A stretch of 64,000 nt of DNA, taken from contig CM053142.1 in the NCBI GenBank assembly GCA_028571685.1, positions 127,154,796-127,218,795 on the forward strand, given 5' to 3'. Below the pieces are notes generated by a model that saw nothing but the letters and a program-made list of their open reading frames with translations, made no database searches and was not told the DNA's origin. The stretch comes from Heterohyrax brucei (lineage: Eukaryota > Chordata > Mammalia > Hyracoidea > Procaviidae). Each line of letters starts with the position of its first letter. Position 1 is the first letter of the stretch. A program made the translations under genes and the position numbers. Positions 10,983 through 23,147 of the stretch are shown piece after piece.

Positions 10983-11715
10983 CTACCTTCTTGTCTGCAT
11001 GATTTCTGCTGAATAATCAGAGTTTAGTCTTAGTCGTTCTCCTTTGTATGTGACTTTTTTCCAGGCTGCTCTCAGAATTTTTTCCTTGTCTTTGGTTTTA
11101 GTGAATGTGATTATGAAATGCTCTGGTGCTTTTCTTCTAGAGTTAATCCTATATCGGGTTTGTTGAGCTTCTTGGGTGATCAGGTTTTCATCTTTCATGA
11201 TACTAGGGAAGTTTTCTATCTGCTATTCTTCACTGACCCACTCTATGTTTTCTATTTTTCCCTCCTCTTCTGGAACACCAGTAACTCACAGAGTTTTGCT
11301 TTTGATTGTATCCCACATAATTCTCAGAGTCCATTTTTCTTCTTCTCTTTTTTTTCTGAAATTTTCTTCAGAGTTGTACCTAAATGTTTGTCTTTAGTTT
11401 TGCTGATACTGTCTTTCATCATCTCAGATCTCCTCCTGTGCCCTTTTGTGACACTGTCCATTTCTGAAATCTTGTTGTTTATCATTTGGATTTCTAGTTG
11501 TTTTTGTATGATTTCTGGTTGTGAATATGTTTTGGCATTTTGCTCCTGTATTCTTGAATACTTCCATGGTTTTTTTTCTTCTTTTTGTCTGCTTTTTGCT
11601 TTACTTCTTGAATAGCTCCAAATAGTAGAGATTTGAATTCCCTGTCATGTAATTCTAGTGCCTTTTCTTTTACTGGAAAATTACCTGGTGTTTTATTTTG
11701 GACACCTACAACCAT
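10983..11715 (-). pseudogene. L1 ORF1 remnant
   Basis: The minus-strand frame at 10,983-11,198 contains APEHFIITFTKTKDKEKILR and YKGERLRLNSDYSAEIMQTR, the C-terminal RNA-binding part of L1 ORF1p. Upstream, 11,494-11,715 has a lysine-rich, coiled-coil-like stretch in another frame. The protein would be an RNA-binding chaperone for L1 transposition; broken here. Confidence 0.85.
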
Positions 11716-13686
11716 CTTATCCTCTGTTTTTTGTGTTTTGATGTTGTCTGCTGTCTTTGGACCATTCAGTGGTTATTTTCTTTGCTTATTGATTGTAGAT
11801 CTGTTTGTTTTGACCTACTTTTTGGTTTTATTTGGTTATGTCAGAGCAGGTAGGCTATGTATGCCTTGTTTGCTCATCTGTGATCATCACACTTTTTACC
11901 ACTTTGTCCATTAGGCAGAGCTAGTTGCTCAGCTCTGGTGCAGCAGGGCACATCTAACTGAAGGGGAGGGGCTAGGATGGGTTGTTTGCAGCATATGTTA
12001 GGGCTGGCAGGGTGGGCTAGGAGTCAATACTGGGAAGGTTCCGGTAGACTGTAACTGTGCTGCTTGGGGGTGTGATGTTCAGGATGCAGTGCAGGATCGT
12101 GGAGGCTGTGATGTTTGAAGCTAAGGTAGGTATGGAAAAGAGGAGAAGGGAGAGACAGAAACACAAACCACAGCAAACCCCAAACAAAACAACAGTCAAA
12201 AAAACCCACAAAAAAGAATGTTAAGGTAGCTGGATTTTGGAATGGAGAGAAGAGAAACCCAGAAATGGACAAAAAACAAAACAAACAAAAATGTAGTTGG
12301 GAGGATGAGACATATATGGAGCAGAGAAGAATAGTGTGCTCTCACTGGGCAGGGAGAGCAGTGGAAGCTTCATATAGGTGGGCATGTAAATTTATATGGG
12401 AGTGTACATTTTCACTCAGTCATAATAAAAAAAATTTGGAAAAGAGGAAAAAAACTAAAAAAGGATAAAGAAAAGGAAGTGTTTCCCAGGCTGTGTGGTA
12501 TAGCCTGGCTAGCAGGAGTACAAGATGTTACACAGTCTTAGGTATTCAGGAGACAGGAAAAGAAGGTTTAGGTATAGATAGATGAAAACTGGGAAGTGAA
12601 GGAAGACAGGAAGCAAAAAAAGAGAAGAAATGTCCCCTAGGGACCCCACAAACGTGGGTGGGCCAGCTGGGGATGTATGTGGGTCCTAAGACATGCAGTA
12701 CAGCCTGATTAGAAGGGACACCCACATTATGAAAAAAAAAGAAAACAAACAGACAAAACACAATAAAGCAAACCAGAAGAAAAAAAAAAAATCACTACCA
12801 GGATTTCACCAGGGGAGTGGTTCCCTAGTTGAGAGACATTTCATAGCGTTTTAGGAAAAAGAAAAGATAGTACGTGGATGGATCCAGATGCCTGAGGGAG
12901 AGCATGGGGAGGTGGTGGGACACATGGAAAAATCCAAAAGAAGTGGAAAAAAGCAGCTCTAGCTACAGACAAATGGCACTCAGGAAGCTGGCCGGTGGAG
13001 AGGGGACAGTGAGCCCAAGCAGTAGGGGATGAAGAAGTTTCTCCTGTCCAAGAGACTGTAACTGGCAGGAAGCTGAAGTGGGAGCTCGGGGTGAGAGAGA
13101 GTTGGCATTGGAAGGTGAGGGTTAGGAGGCCCGTATCACTGGTTACTTGGTGAGTTGTGCCCTGCTGGGAGCTCCTGAAGGTACGTTCCTATACTTCCAA
13201 TCTGTCTGTCTCCATTGTGGGTGCGGTGAATCCAAGTTGCAGAAATGCTGCACTTTCCAGCCAACTGAGCCACTACAGCTAGCCAAGAAGCAACAGAAAT
13301 AGAGCAGTAGGGAGAAGATGGCAGGCGGGAAAGTCCTGCTGGTTGCTGGGTGCTTTGTCTTCTGCTGAGATTTCTGTGAGTCTGCTGTCTGATGCTCCTT
13401 GTCTGCTGATCTCTGATAGTCCAAGATGGCATATCCATGTTGGGTTAGTTAGTAAGGGACTTCCTTTCATACCTCTTCTTCTCTGTTCTTTGTCAGTTTC
13501 TAATTCCATTCTGTGTTTAACTGAGATCTTTATCTCTTCATTTGACACTTGGGGTTCTAGGACTGATGTTTGTCTCTGTTTTACATGGTTTTCCAGGATT
13601 TTGCTGTGGAGGGACAGTATGGTGCTTCTGTCCATGGCACCATGTTGGCCAGAAGTCCTAGTTTCCTATTTTTTGTATAGAGCATC

Positions 13687-14182
13687 TGTCATGGATTGGA
13701 TTGTATACCCCAAAAACTGTGTGTAACACTTTGGCAGGGCTGTGATTCCCTGGTATTGTGTGATGTTCTTATATGTTATAAATCCTGGCTCTATGAAGTT
13801 AGTGAGAAAGGATGGGTGGTGGATGTGTCAGTGAGGAAGGACTCAAATCTGTAAGTGTGCATTGTACCTTGAGGCTGTCTCTTGGGATATAAAGGATAGG
13901 AAGCAAGCAGAGAGTTGCGGACCTCATACCATCAGGAAAGGAGCAGTACTGGGAGGAGAGTGCATCCTTTGGATTTGGGGATCCCTTGGACCTCAGAAGC
14001 TCCCAGCTGAGGGGAAGATTGATGACAAGGACCCTCCTGCAGAGCCAACAGAGAAAGACTACCGCTGGAGCTAGTGACATAAATTTAGATTTTTAGCCTA
14101 CTTTTCTGTGAGAAAATAAATTTCTCTTTCTTAAAGCCATCCACTTGTATTTGTTTTATAGCAACACTAGATAACTAAGACA
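13687..14182 (+). mobile_element. Solo LTR, MaLR-like family, copy 1
   Basis: Begins TGTCATGGATTGGATTGTA and ends ACTAGATAACTAAGACA, with a TATA-like GGGATATAAAGG and an AATAAATTTC signal near the 3' end. Homologous throughout to the LTRs at 20.2, 22.6 and 32.6 kb. No clear target-site duplication. It sits directly beside the L1 5' end. Confidence 0.8.
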
Positions 14183-14423
14183 TCACCATTAAAACTAATT
14201 GTTGCTAGATGTTAGACTGTTCCTTTTAAATCCTGGGGCTATGATTTAGAATCTGGTCATCTTTGTTGATGACTTCCTAGATTTGTAAGGAAACCTCCCA
14301 TGGGCTCACAATGCTTTCTTTGATTGATTTGTTTCGGTTGAAGAAACAAGCAGTAAGGTTCAGCTGTTTATTCATGCATTTACTCATAAATTATTTTTTG
14401 AGCACCTGCGATGTGCCTACTTA

Positions 14424-14474
14424 TAGGGTTGCTTGCTAAGAGTCTGAATTGACTTAACAGCAATGGGTTTTTAC
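14424..14474 (+). repeat. AfroSINE tail fragment, 5' truncated
   Basis: About 50 bp (TATAGGGTTGCTTGCTAAGA, GAATTGACTTAACAGCAATG) placed in an old LINE or MIR stretch (TTTTGAGCACCTGCGATGTG). The flanks CGATGTGCC and CTATGTACC may be a decayed target-site duplication. Confidence 0.75.
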
Positions 14475-14709
14475 TATGTACCAAGTAATGAACTTTCTAG
14501 AACTATAGGTACGGCACACTTGCCTCGGCCACAATGCCTGTCTTCCCCTCACACTGTGACTAGATTTCTCTTTGTCCAAAGTATTTATGCAGTAGATGGC
14601 CTTCAGAATTAGGATTTGGTTGCCGTGCAATAATGTTTGAGATTTATAGATTGTGACATGGGTAACACAACTTTAAAAATTTGTTTTTAGAAATTAAAGT
14701 GTGTTGGTG

Positions 14710-14893
14710 TGTGCCATAAAGTCAAATCTTATCCACAGTTAATCTATATGATAGAATAGAATTGCCCCACAAGGTTTCCTAGGCTGGAATCTTTATGAAA
14801 GCAGGTCAACAGGTCAGTGGAGGAACTGGTGGGTTTGAACCATTAACCCCTCTGTCAGCAGCTAAACCTTAACCGTTGTGCCATTAGGGCTCT
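14710..14893 (-). repeat. AfroSINE, long form
   Basis: Antisense copy with TTTCCTAGGCTGGAATCTTT in the long-form segment and GTGCCATTAGGGCTC at the head. Confidence 0.88.
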
Positions 14894-14914
14894 TAAAGTT
14901 CAAGTATGTATTCT

Positions 14915-15095
14915 GGTAAACTCAAAGCGACCCTATAGAACACGGTAGGACTGCCCCATAGGATTTCCAAGGAGTGCCTGGTATATTTGAACTGTTGACC
15001 TTTTAGTTAGCAGTTGTAGCACTTAACTGCGGTGCTTTGAGTTGGAATTGACTCAAAGGCAATGGCTCTGTTTGGTTTGGTTTGGTTTGATTATT
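14915..15095 (-). repeat. Head-to-head AfroSINE pair: antisense copy plus a sense tail fragment
   Basis: 14,915-15,034 is an antisense short form ending near CGGTGC. Directly after it, 15,035-15,095 is a sense tail (GAGTTGGAATTGACTCAAAG, then four TTTGG units). Confidence 0.85.
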
Positions 15096-15714
15096 CTGGT
15101 AAAATTTACCACAGCATGTACTGGGCACAAAAGAATGTAGTTGAGATTCAATACTAAGTGATAGTGTGAGTTGACAGTTGCTTTCACCTTTTTGATATTA
15201 CAGTTTTCTCAATTAGAAATTACACCTTTAAAAATGATACACTGTAATTGATACAGTTTCATTTCTTACAGGTTTTCAGTACTAATATTTTTTAAAAGGA
15301 AGAAACATGAAAAATGAATTGCCAAGAATGAAAATGTTGCAAAAATAAAGTATTTATGACTATAGTTCAAGATGTTGTAGAAATATTCTTATGTCTATGC
15401 CAAAAAGTTTGTTTCTAAAAAATATGATCTCCAAGTATTACTTCTTTCATACTCTAAAGACTTACATAATAAGAGTATACATATATTGAGAACTTCTTAT
15501 GTGATAGAGCACTTTATCTTAATTTTCGTTGAGAGTAACTACTACTGTTATTCCCATGTGGGCCGTGTCCAATTTCCCACAGCTGCTGTTAGAATTTGTA
15601 CCCATGACTTCAGAGCTGACTATATAATGGTTCAAACCCACTTGTCCTTCCACAGACCTGTAGATCTTATTCTCAGCTGTCAGCTTTCTTTTCTTAAAAT
15701 TTATCATTTTATCT

Positions 15715-16440
15715 TTGTTGTACTTTAGATGAAGGTTTGTAGAACAAACTAATTTATGGTTAAACAGTACACATCTTGTTTTATAACACTGGTGAATAGC
15801 CAACCCCATGGCATGCCAACATTCTCTCTTTTTGTCCTTGGGTTTCTTATTACAAGCTTTCCTGTCCCCTCCTGCCTTCTAGTCCTTGCCCCAAAGCCGG
15901 TGTGTTCCTTTAGTCTGGTTTGTTTTATACACCTAATCATTGAAGGGTGAACCTCAAGACTGACTTCATTACTGAGCTACAAGGGTGTCTGGGGCCATGA
16001 TCTCTGGGTTTCTCTAGTTTCTGCCAGGCCAGTAAGTCTAGTCTTTGTGTGTTTGTGTGAGTAAGGTTTTTAGTTTACATTTTTTCTTCAGATCTATCCA
16101 GGGCCCTTTAATGTGATCACTGTTGGAGCAGTCAGGGTGGTAGCCAGGTGTCATCTTGTTTTACTGGACTAAGTCTCTTTGAGGCGGTGTTAGTTGTAGT
16201 CCATTAGTCCTCTGGACTAATCTTTCCCTGTGCTTTTAGTTTTTAGTTTTTGTCATCCTTCCTTGCTCCTGAAGTGGTGAGACCAGTAGGGTATATTAGA
16301 TGGCTGCTTACAGGATTTAAAGACTCTAAATGCTACTCACCAAAGTGGAATGTAGAACATTTTCTTTATAAACTGTTGTGCTAATCAAGCAAGATGTTCC
16401 CTGAAACCATGGTCTCCACAGTCCTCTCTGCTGCCAACTT
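15715..16440 (-). mobile_element. L1 LINE 3' end, 5' truncated
   Basis: The L1 3' terminus starts at TTTAGATGAAGGTTTGTAG. Shares GACTTCATTACTGAG, GCCAGGCCAGTAAGTCTAG, TCCTTGCTCCTGAAG and AGATGGCTGCTTACAGG with the L1 at 9.2-9.7 kb. Only 3' UTR is present. Confidence 0.82.
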
Positions 16441-17160
16441 TCTTGGGCAAGGAATTCACTCATAGCCCCTGGACCTTCGTTTTTGGATCTGTCAAATGAG
16501 ACAGTAAAATCAACTTTAGCCACTGACTTTTGTGGGGAGCTAACGTGGTAAGTCTATGGAAATGCCTGGAGAATGTTGAGGTGATAAGTAACAGGATACT
16601 TTTAGTATGTAAGGTAGGATTCTTCAGCTAGTCTAGTTTAAGTAGCGCATGTTCAGCCCTATGGCATATTCTGTCAGTTATGTTACTAAATAATGGAAGA
16701 GTTGGTTAAGTTTATAGTCCTTATCAGTATTTTAAAACTTTTCTCTCAACCTGTCCTAACAGATAAAATGAAGCAATCTTTTTGCATTACCAGATTTCTG
16801 CTTTCCTTATCTCTAGGACTGAAAAAGAATGTTTTCTTTTTGCAGTTATATTAATTTAATAGGTTATGAAGCACAACTGGAAACAACTCTTTAGCCTTGT
16901 TTACCGCTAAAAGGTAGATTTGCTGATAGAAAAGTTAGAGATGAAATACTTTGCTTTAATCCAAGAAATGGTACTGAATTTGAGTCAGAAAAATATACCT
17001 TAGGAAGATGAGTAAAACTCTATTAACATTATCTGAAGAACTGATGTGTACAGCTAGTAGAGGACAGACTGTAACATTGCTATTCTTCATCTAGTTTGCA
17101 TAATGTCATGAATACTATTATTGCCAAAATAGGAAAATGAGGTGTGTCCCCATAAATAAT

Positions 17161-17319
17161 AAAAACCCACTGCCGTGAAGTTGATTCTGACTCATAATGA
17201 TCCTATAGGACAGAATAGTGTTGCCCCATGAGATTTTCAAGGAGCACCTAGTGGATTCAAATGGCTGACCTTTTGGTTAGCAGCTGTAGCTCTTAACCGC
17301 TTACACTACCAGGGTTCCC
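17161..17319 (-). repeat. AfroSINE, short form
   Basis: Antisense full-length copy from AAAAACCCACTGCCGTGAAG to CTACCAGGGTTCCCC. Confidence 0.93.
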
Positions 17320-17435
17320 CCTGTGAACAGGTAATAGATCAGATGAGAGTAAGGGCCAACAACATTTAGTTCTGTTATGCATAACATCTCCATGGACCAG
17401 AGTTTACTCTGCTGTGGTTAACTCCAATAGTCAAG

Positions 17436-17612
17436 ATGTTGTCAGATGCCAGTTGATTTCAGTGCACAGCCACACTGTGTGACACAGTAAAGTTGCGCCA
17501 TAGAGGTTTCTAAAGTATAATCTTGATGGGAACAGATCACCAAATCTTTCTCCCATGGGGAAAGCTGAGTACTTTGAAACTGAGTACTTAACCTCTGTGC
17601 CACCAGGGCTCC
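17436..17612 (-). repeat. AfroSINE, long form
   Basis: Antisense copy with AAGTATAATCTTGATGGGAA in the long-form segment and TGTGCCACCAGGGCTCC at the head. Confidence 0.88.
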
Positions 17613-18049
17613 AAAATATTGACAGGTATAAAATAATAAAATAAATTTGATAAATAGGATATGAAAATCATACTACTTATATGGAAGGCACTTAAAGTCT
17701 ATTATAAGCTTTAGTCTAGCAGATAATTCATATGAAACACATAATGAAATTTTTCATCCCAGTTTGCATTTAAAATGAATTCAAAGATGTGATTTGTATA
17801 GACCAAAACTGTACAATGGAAATAGAAGCCACATATGACATTTAAAATTTTCTGGTAGCCAGGCCAGTTAAGTGTAGAAACAGGTGAAAATAGTATTATT
17901 ATCATTTCAACGTGTAATCAACATGAATTATTAATGCATCCTTTTTTTTTGTACTAAATCCAGTGTGTATTTTGTACTCACAGTGTTAGTTTAGTAGCAA
18001 CGTGTAGGCAGTGGCGAAAGTGTTGGATAGCACAGTCTTTTTAGTTGGT

Positions 18050-18245
18050 TTAATGAGACCAATTTTTTAATCCTTACAATATACCAGGCAAAGTGTTCTC
18101 TCTTAATATTTGAGTGAATCTTGATAATAACTGTGATGTGGGTTTTAGTGTTTGAGTTAAACAATCTTTAGTAGAGCAGGGATTTAAAACTAAGTTTGAC
18201 GTTAAAACACATGTCTTTTTCACTATTTTCCACTGTTTTAAAGTG
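18050..18245 (-). repeat. Possible MIR fragment
   Basis: ATATACCAGGCAAAGTGTTC, TTGATAATAACTGTGATGTG and GTAGAGCAGGGATTTAAAAC resemble MIR in reverse orientation, strongly diverged. Confidence 0.45.
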
Positions 18246-18295
18246 TGGTCACTTAGGCCACTAGGGCAGGTAGATGAGTGAGATTTCCTTCCTTC

Positions 18296-18470
18296 TGTTG
18301 CTGTTGTTAGTTGCCATCAAGTTGATTCTGACTCGTGGTGACTCCCATGTGTTCAGTGTAGAACTGTGCCATAGGGTTTTCAAGGCTGTGACTTTTCATG
18401 TTTCTGAGGCATCTCTGGGGAGGTTCAAACTGCCAGCCTTCCAGCTAGTAGTGAGCATGTCACTGCCATG
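18296..18470 (-). repeat. AfroSINE, long form
   Basis: Antisense copy from GTTGTTAGTTGCCATCAAGT; the head is truncated after CTTCCAGCTAGTAG. Confidence 0.85.
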
Positions 18471-18884
18471 CTGTTAGTGAATCACTGCCGTGAGTAACAG
18501 TTTAATCACTACTTATTTTAGCCACCAAATGTCGTATTAGCTTAAAGTGTAGATGGCATTTTCTCTCTCCTCACTCATTTTCCTCGTTGGGAATGTTTCC
18601 TTATACTTGTCCTATTATTTCCCTTTGTAAACTGCTTTCTACAACTCTTCAAACTAGACATGTAGAAAGGAGATGACCTTTTCAGCCTGGCACATGACTG
18701 TGGTGGGAGATACAGAGAAAGTCAGTTCCCTTTGGGAAAAGTGAAAACAGAATGAATGACCAGTATAACTCTTAAGGATTAAGAAAATTAAGGGTTTTAG
18801 TACCTTGCTCAGAGAACAGTTTTGGGAAGCTCTAATCATCATGCTCTTTGAATTAAAAATATTACCTCAGTTCTGTTATTTTGT

Positions 18885-19045
18885 GAGAAACTCTAGTGGT
18901 GTAGTGGTACAGCTGCTAACCCAAAGGTTGGCAGTTCAAATCTGCCAGGCTGTCCTTTGAAACTCTATGGGGCAGTTCTACTCTGTCCTATAGCGTTGCT
19001 ATGAGTCAGAATCGATTTGATGGCAGTGAGTTTGGTTTTTTTTTT
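18885..19045 (+). repeat. AfroSINE, short form
   Basis: Sense copy with TAACCCAAAGGTTGGCAGTT and CTATGAGTCAGAATCGATTT, then a T-rich tail. Confidence 0.93.
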
Positions 19046-19066
19046 ATTGTCATTGTTGTTTTATCG

Positions 19067-19195
19067 TGGCTTGTATAGCTCGGCTGCGAACCAAATGCTG
19101 GCAGTGTAAATCTATCAGATGCTCCTTAGAAACCCTGTGGGGCAGTTCTCCTCTGTTGTATAGGGCTGGAGACAACTTGATAGCAGTGGGTTTGG
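19067..19195 (+). repeat. AfroSINE, short form, internally shortened
   Basis: A second sense copy directly after the previous one (AACCAAATGCTGGCAGTGTA, CTTGATAGCAGTGGGTTTGG). The stretch before GACAACTTGATAG is shortened. Confidence 0.85.
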
Positions 19196-20168
19196 ATTTC
19201 ATTTTTCATTTGTATACTTAACTGTATCTCCTAGTGAATCTGAATAAATTCTTTGAATTGTACTTGAATTCCTAGAGAATGTTTGCTGACAAAGATAAGC
19301 TCTTCTAAAAGGAAAAATAGGCAGTCCCCAAGTTGTGAATGGGTTGTCTTTCAGATCACATAGAAAACATTTGTTTGAACTTGGACATACTTTTACTGTT
19401 ATTTTTTTAAATTCTCAGGCTAGCCTATTGAAACCTGTTTAAGACCATGTTCAATTTTATTACTAATTTATAATTGGCTGAAGTTTTAGGTTCTTGGAGC
19501 AGTGGATCGTGTGCTGTGGGAGATGGAGGAGAAGGAAGAAAGTTTATTTATTTTTTTTATGTACTTTTAAAATATTTTTTAAAGCAGCGTTTTATTGTTC
19601 TGCCTTCTTAATACTGGTCTCAAATGCATAGCGGCCTAAGTTTCTATTGTAGTCTTAGTTAAAGGTCTACTGCTTTTATAATAGTGTTGTTGCTGTTCTT
19701 GTTAGATGCTGTCAAGTCAGTTCTGACTCTTAATGACCCTGTGGACAACAGAACATAGCACTGCCTGGTCCTGCATCATGCCCACAATTGTTTTTATACT
19801 TAATCCCATTTTGTGCTTAAGCCCATTGTTGCAGTCACTATGCCAGTCCATCTTGTTGAGGGTCCTCCTGTTTTTTGTCAACTCTGTACTTTACCGAGCG
19901 TGATGTCGGTCTCTAGGGATTGATCCCTTCTGACAACATGTCCAAAGCATGTAAGTTATACTTATGCCATCTTTACTTCCAAGGAGTACTCTACTTGTAC
20001 TTTTTCCAGAACAGATCAGTCTGTTCTTTTGACAGTCCGTGGTACATTCAGTATTCTTCTCCAATATAACAATTCAAAGGTATCAATTCTTCTCTCTTCC
20101 TTATTCATTGTCCAGCTTTCCCATGCATATGATGTGATTGAAAACACCATGGCTCATGTCAGACACAG

Positions 20169-21140
20169 TGTCATGGATTGAATTGTGCCCCTCCAGAAAT
20201 GTGTGTAACAATTAGGCTGGGCCATGATGCCCAGTATTGTGTGATTGTCCTCCTTTTTGTGGTTTTCCTATGCTACAAAACTTGATCTCCGCCTATGGTT
20301 AATAGACTGGATTATGTTAAAGAGGATTAGGGTGGGACTGTAATATCCTTCTTAAGGTAACGTCCCTGCTCCAGTGTAAAAGGAGTTTCCCCGGAGGGTG
20401 TCTTGTACCACCTTTTATCCTACAGGAGATGAAAGGAAAGGGAAGCAACCAGAGAGTTGGGAACCCCATAGCATCAGTAAAGTAGCACTGAGAGCAGAGC
20501 GTATCCTTCGGACTTGAGGTTTCTGCTCCAAGATGTTGTCAGACCAAAGAAAGATTGATGCAGCACAAGAACCTTCCTCTAGAGCTGACAAAGATGGAAA
20601 GCCTTCTGCTGGAGTGGACACCCAAATTCATACTTGTGCTGCTGAATTAAAGCAAGTTTGTTCTGTGTGCCACTGACAGTCAAAATTTAGAGACAGGGAA
20701 AAAGATTCAATGCTCTATTAGTAGACAAGCATGGAAGCTTGTGAGACAGCGAGAATAACTTCTCCCAAAACAGTCCCACTTGGGTTACAGTTCCAGCAGC
20801 TTTTATAGCCAGATTACAAAGGGATTTGCATCTGGAAGATGTCAAATCTTGTCATAAGATAGAACAGGGAGTTAAAAGATTCTTTTACATCTTACTGAAC
20901 AATGTAAATTCATTACCTCCATTAAGGTTGATTTACTATCCTGGAGACAGGTAAAGGAATCTAAGTGTGTAGATCCAGTTGGGACAAGGAATAGAGCTTA
21001 GTTTAGCAGTCTAGATGACATTGGTCAAGTCCCAGCTACTAACATTCATAGCCTACTGGACTGCATAAGAATAAACTTTTCTTTGTTAAAGCCATCCACT
21101 TGTGGTATTTCTGTTAGAGCTTTACCAGATAAACAAGACA
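20169..21140 (+). mobile_element. Solo LTR, MaLR-like family, copy 2, nested in RTE
   Basis: TGTCATGGATTGAATTGTGC to AAACAAGACA, flanked by a perfect 5-bp duplication CACAG (20,164-20,168 and 21,141-21,145). The RTE continues on both sides. The LTR is itself interrupted by about 410 bp at 20,633-21,043. Confidence 0.88.
20633..21043 (-). mobile_element. Insertion inside the LTR, possibly another ERV LTR
   Basis: Flanked by the direct repeat ATTCATA at 20,626-20,632 and 21,044-21,050. Read on the minus strand it has TATA-like CTATAAAAGCTGCTGG and a promoter-like layout, and runs between GTTAGTAGCTGGG and CAGCACAAG. That suggests a solo LTR of another family. Family unknown. Confidence 0.5.
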
Positions 21141-22616
21141 CACAGCTTTGTCTGCAAGGTGATACACTTACTTTACAACAATTGCAGCATTTATTTTCCC
21201 AATGCAGTGCATCGTTTGATTGGTTGATTGTTCCTTCCATGGGTGTTGATTCTGGACCCAAGCCAAATGAAATCTTTGACAACCTCAATCCTTTCTCTGT
21301 TTATCATGATGTCATTTATTGGTCCATTTGTGAGGTTTTTGTTTTCTTGATGTTGAGGTGCAATCCATACTGAAGATGGTGGTCTTTGATCTTCATCAGT
21401 AAGTATTTCAAATCCTCCTCACTTCAGCAAGGAAGGTGGTGTCATCCGCGTAACAGAGGTTGTTAATAAGCCTTCCTTCAATTCTGATGCCTCATTCTTC
21501 TTCATATCATTCAGCTTCTCTGATTATTTACTTGGCATACAGATTGAAAAGTTATGGTGAAAAGGACACAACCATAATGCACACCTTTCTTGACTTTAAA
21601 CCATGTAGTGTCTCCTTTTATTCTAACTAATGTCTCGATCTTCTTACAGATTCCTCATGAACATAATTAAGTGTTCTAGAATTCCCATTATTTGCATTGT
21701 TATCCATAAATTGTTATGATCCATTTGGTTGAATGCCTTGCATAAGTTGATAAAACATAGGTAAATGTCTTTCTGGTATTCTCTGCTTTCAATTAAGATC
21801 CACCTGATAGCAGCAATGATATTGCTGGTTCCACATCCTCTTAATACAGCTTGAGTTTCTGGCAGTTCCCTGTCAATATATTGCTGCAGTCGATTTTGAG
21901 TGATCTTTAGCAAAATTTTACTTTCATGTGATGTAAATGATATCGTTTGATAATTTCCTCATTCATTTGGATCACCTTTCTTGGGAATAGGTGTAAATGT
22001 GGATCTCTTCAGTCAGCTGACCAGGTAGCTGCCCTCCAAATTTCTTGGCATAGATGAGTGAGCACTGCCAGCGCTGCATCTGTTTGTTGAAATATCTTAG
22101 GTGATATCCCATCAGTGCCTGGAGTCTTGTTTTTCCCTAGTGCCTTCAGTGCTGCTTTAGCTTCTTCCTTCAGTATCATTGGTTCATGATCATATGCTAC
22201 CTCCTCAAATGGCTGAGTGCTGACCAGTTCTTTCTGGTATAATATTCCTTCCATCTTCTTTTGATGCTTCCTGAGTCTTTTAGTGTTTTCCCTGTAGAAT
22301 CCTTCATTGTTGCAACTTGATGCTTGAGTTTTTTCTTCCGTTCTTTCAGCTTGAGAAATTTTTGGTTTTCTGTCTCCAGCTTTTTGTACATGTCAGTCTG
22401 TACATGCATTTACTTTGTCTTTACAAGCTGCCCTTTGAAAATCTTCTGTTCAGTTCATTTACTTCATCATTTCTTGCTTTTGCTTTAGCTCCTTGACCTT
22501 CAAGAGCAAGTTTCAGAGTCTTTCCTGACATCCAATTTAGTCTTGCTTCATGTATGATACCTTTGATGTTATTCTACAACTCCTCTGATGCATGGCATGT
22601 GTAAATATTTTATGAA

Positions 22617-23147
22617 TGTCTTAGTCATCTAGTGCTGCCATAACAGAAATACTACAAGTTGATGGCTTTAACAAAGAGGAATTTATTTTTCACAGTCTAG
22701 TAGGCTAGAAATCGAAAATCAGGGCTTCAGCTCCAGGAAAAGCTCTCTCTCTGTCAGTTGTGGAGGAAGGTCCTTGTCATCGATCATCCCGTAGACTAGG
22801 AGCTTCTCCATGCAGGACCCCCAAGTCCAAAGGATGTGCTCTGTTCCTGGTGCTGCTTTCTTGGTGGCATGAAGTCCCCCACTCTCTATTTGCTTGCCTT
22901 CCCTTATGTCTCTTGTAAGATAGAAGGTAGTATAAGCCACATCCCAGGGAAACTCTCTTTATGGTAGATCAGGCATGGGAAGTGAGCAAAGGTGTTACAT
23001 CCTACTCTAATCCTCTTTAACCACAGGCAGAAATTGTGATGTATAACACAGGAAAATAAAAAAATCGAGGACAACCACGTGATACTGGGAATCATGGCCT
23101 AACCAAGTTGACATGTATTTTTGCAGGACACAAGTCAGTCCTTGACA
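22617..23147 (-). mobile_element. Solo LTR, MaLR-like family, copy 3
   Basis: Plus-strand ends TGTCTTAGTCATCTAG and GTCAGTCCTTGACA. Flanks ATGAA and ATCAA are a probable 5-bp duplication with one change. On the minus strand it aligns with the copies at 13.7 and 20.2 kb (GATGACAAGGACCTTCC, GCCTACTAGACTGTG). Confidence 0.82.

Larger units (their letters stand above)
9174..13672 (-). mobile_element. L1 LINE with 5' UTR, ORF1 and internally deleted ORF2
   Basis: Read on the minus strand: 5' end GGACTTCTGGCCAACATGG at about 13,670; 5' UTR to about 11.7 kb; ORF1 remains at 10,983-11,715; ORF2 start at about 10,310-10,180; then a direct join to ORF2 C-terminal sequence ending at 10,020; then 3' UTR to about 9,174. 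The last roughly 230 bp of the 3' end, present in the copy at 15.7 kb, are missing, and the mariner abuts here. Stops and frameshifts make it inactive. The plus-strand open frame at 11,118-11,615 is antisense to ORF1. Confidence 0.88.
19685..22611 (-). mobile_element. RTE/BovB-clade LINE, interrupted by an LTR
   Basis: On the minus strand, reverse-transcriptase fragments appear at about 22,254-22,009 (KALGKNKTPGTDGISPKIFQ) and 21,913-21,644 (YQKDIYLCFINLCKAFNQMD). A 3' end at 19,685-19,760 reads TGCTGTCAAGTCAGTTCTGA on the plus strand. The element is split at 20,169-21,140 by an LTR. It is the same family as the plus-strand copy at 54.1 kb, with frameshifts throughout. The RTE protein is an endonuclease plus reverse transcriptase that drives its own target-primed insertion. 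Confidence 0.88.

Noticed and set aside
11118..11615. 165-codon plus-strand open frame, hydrophobic
   Set aside because: Antisense to L1 ORF1 on the minus strand; the phenylalanine-rich product reflects A-rich L1 coding sequence read backwards.
12024..12284. Minus-strand hydrophobic open frames in 12.0-12.8 kb
   Set aside because: They fall in the L1 5' UTR and have no protein-like conservation that I can recognise.
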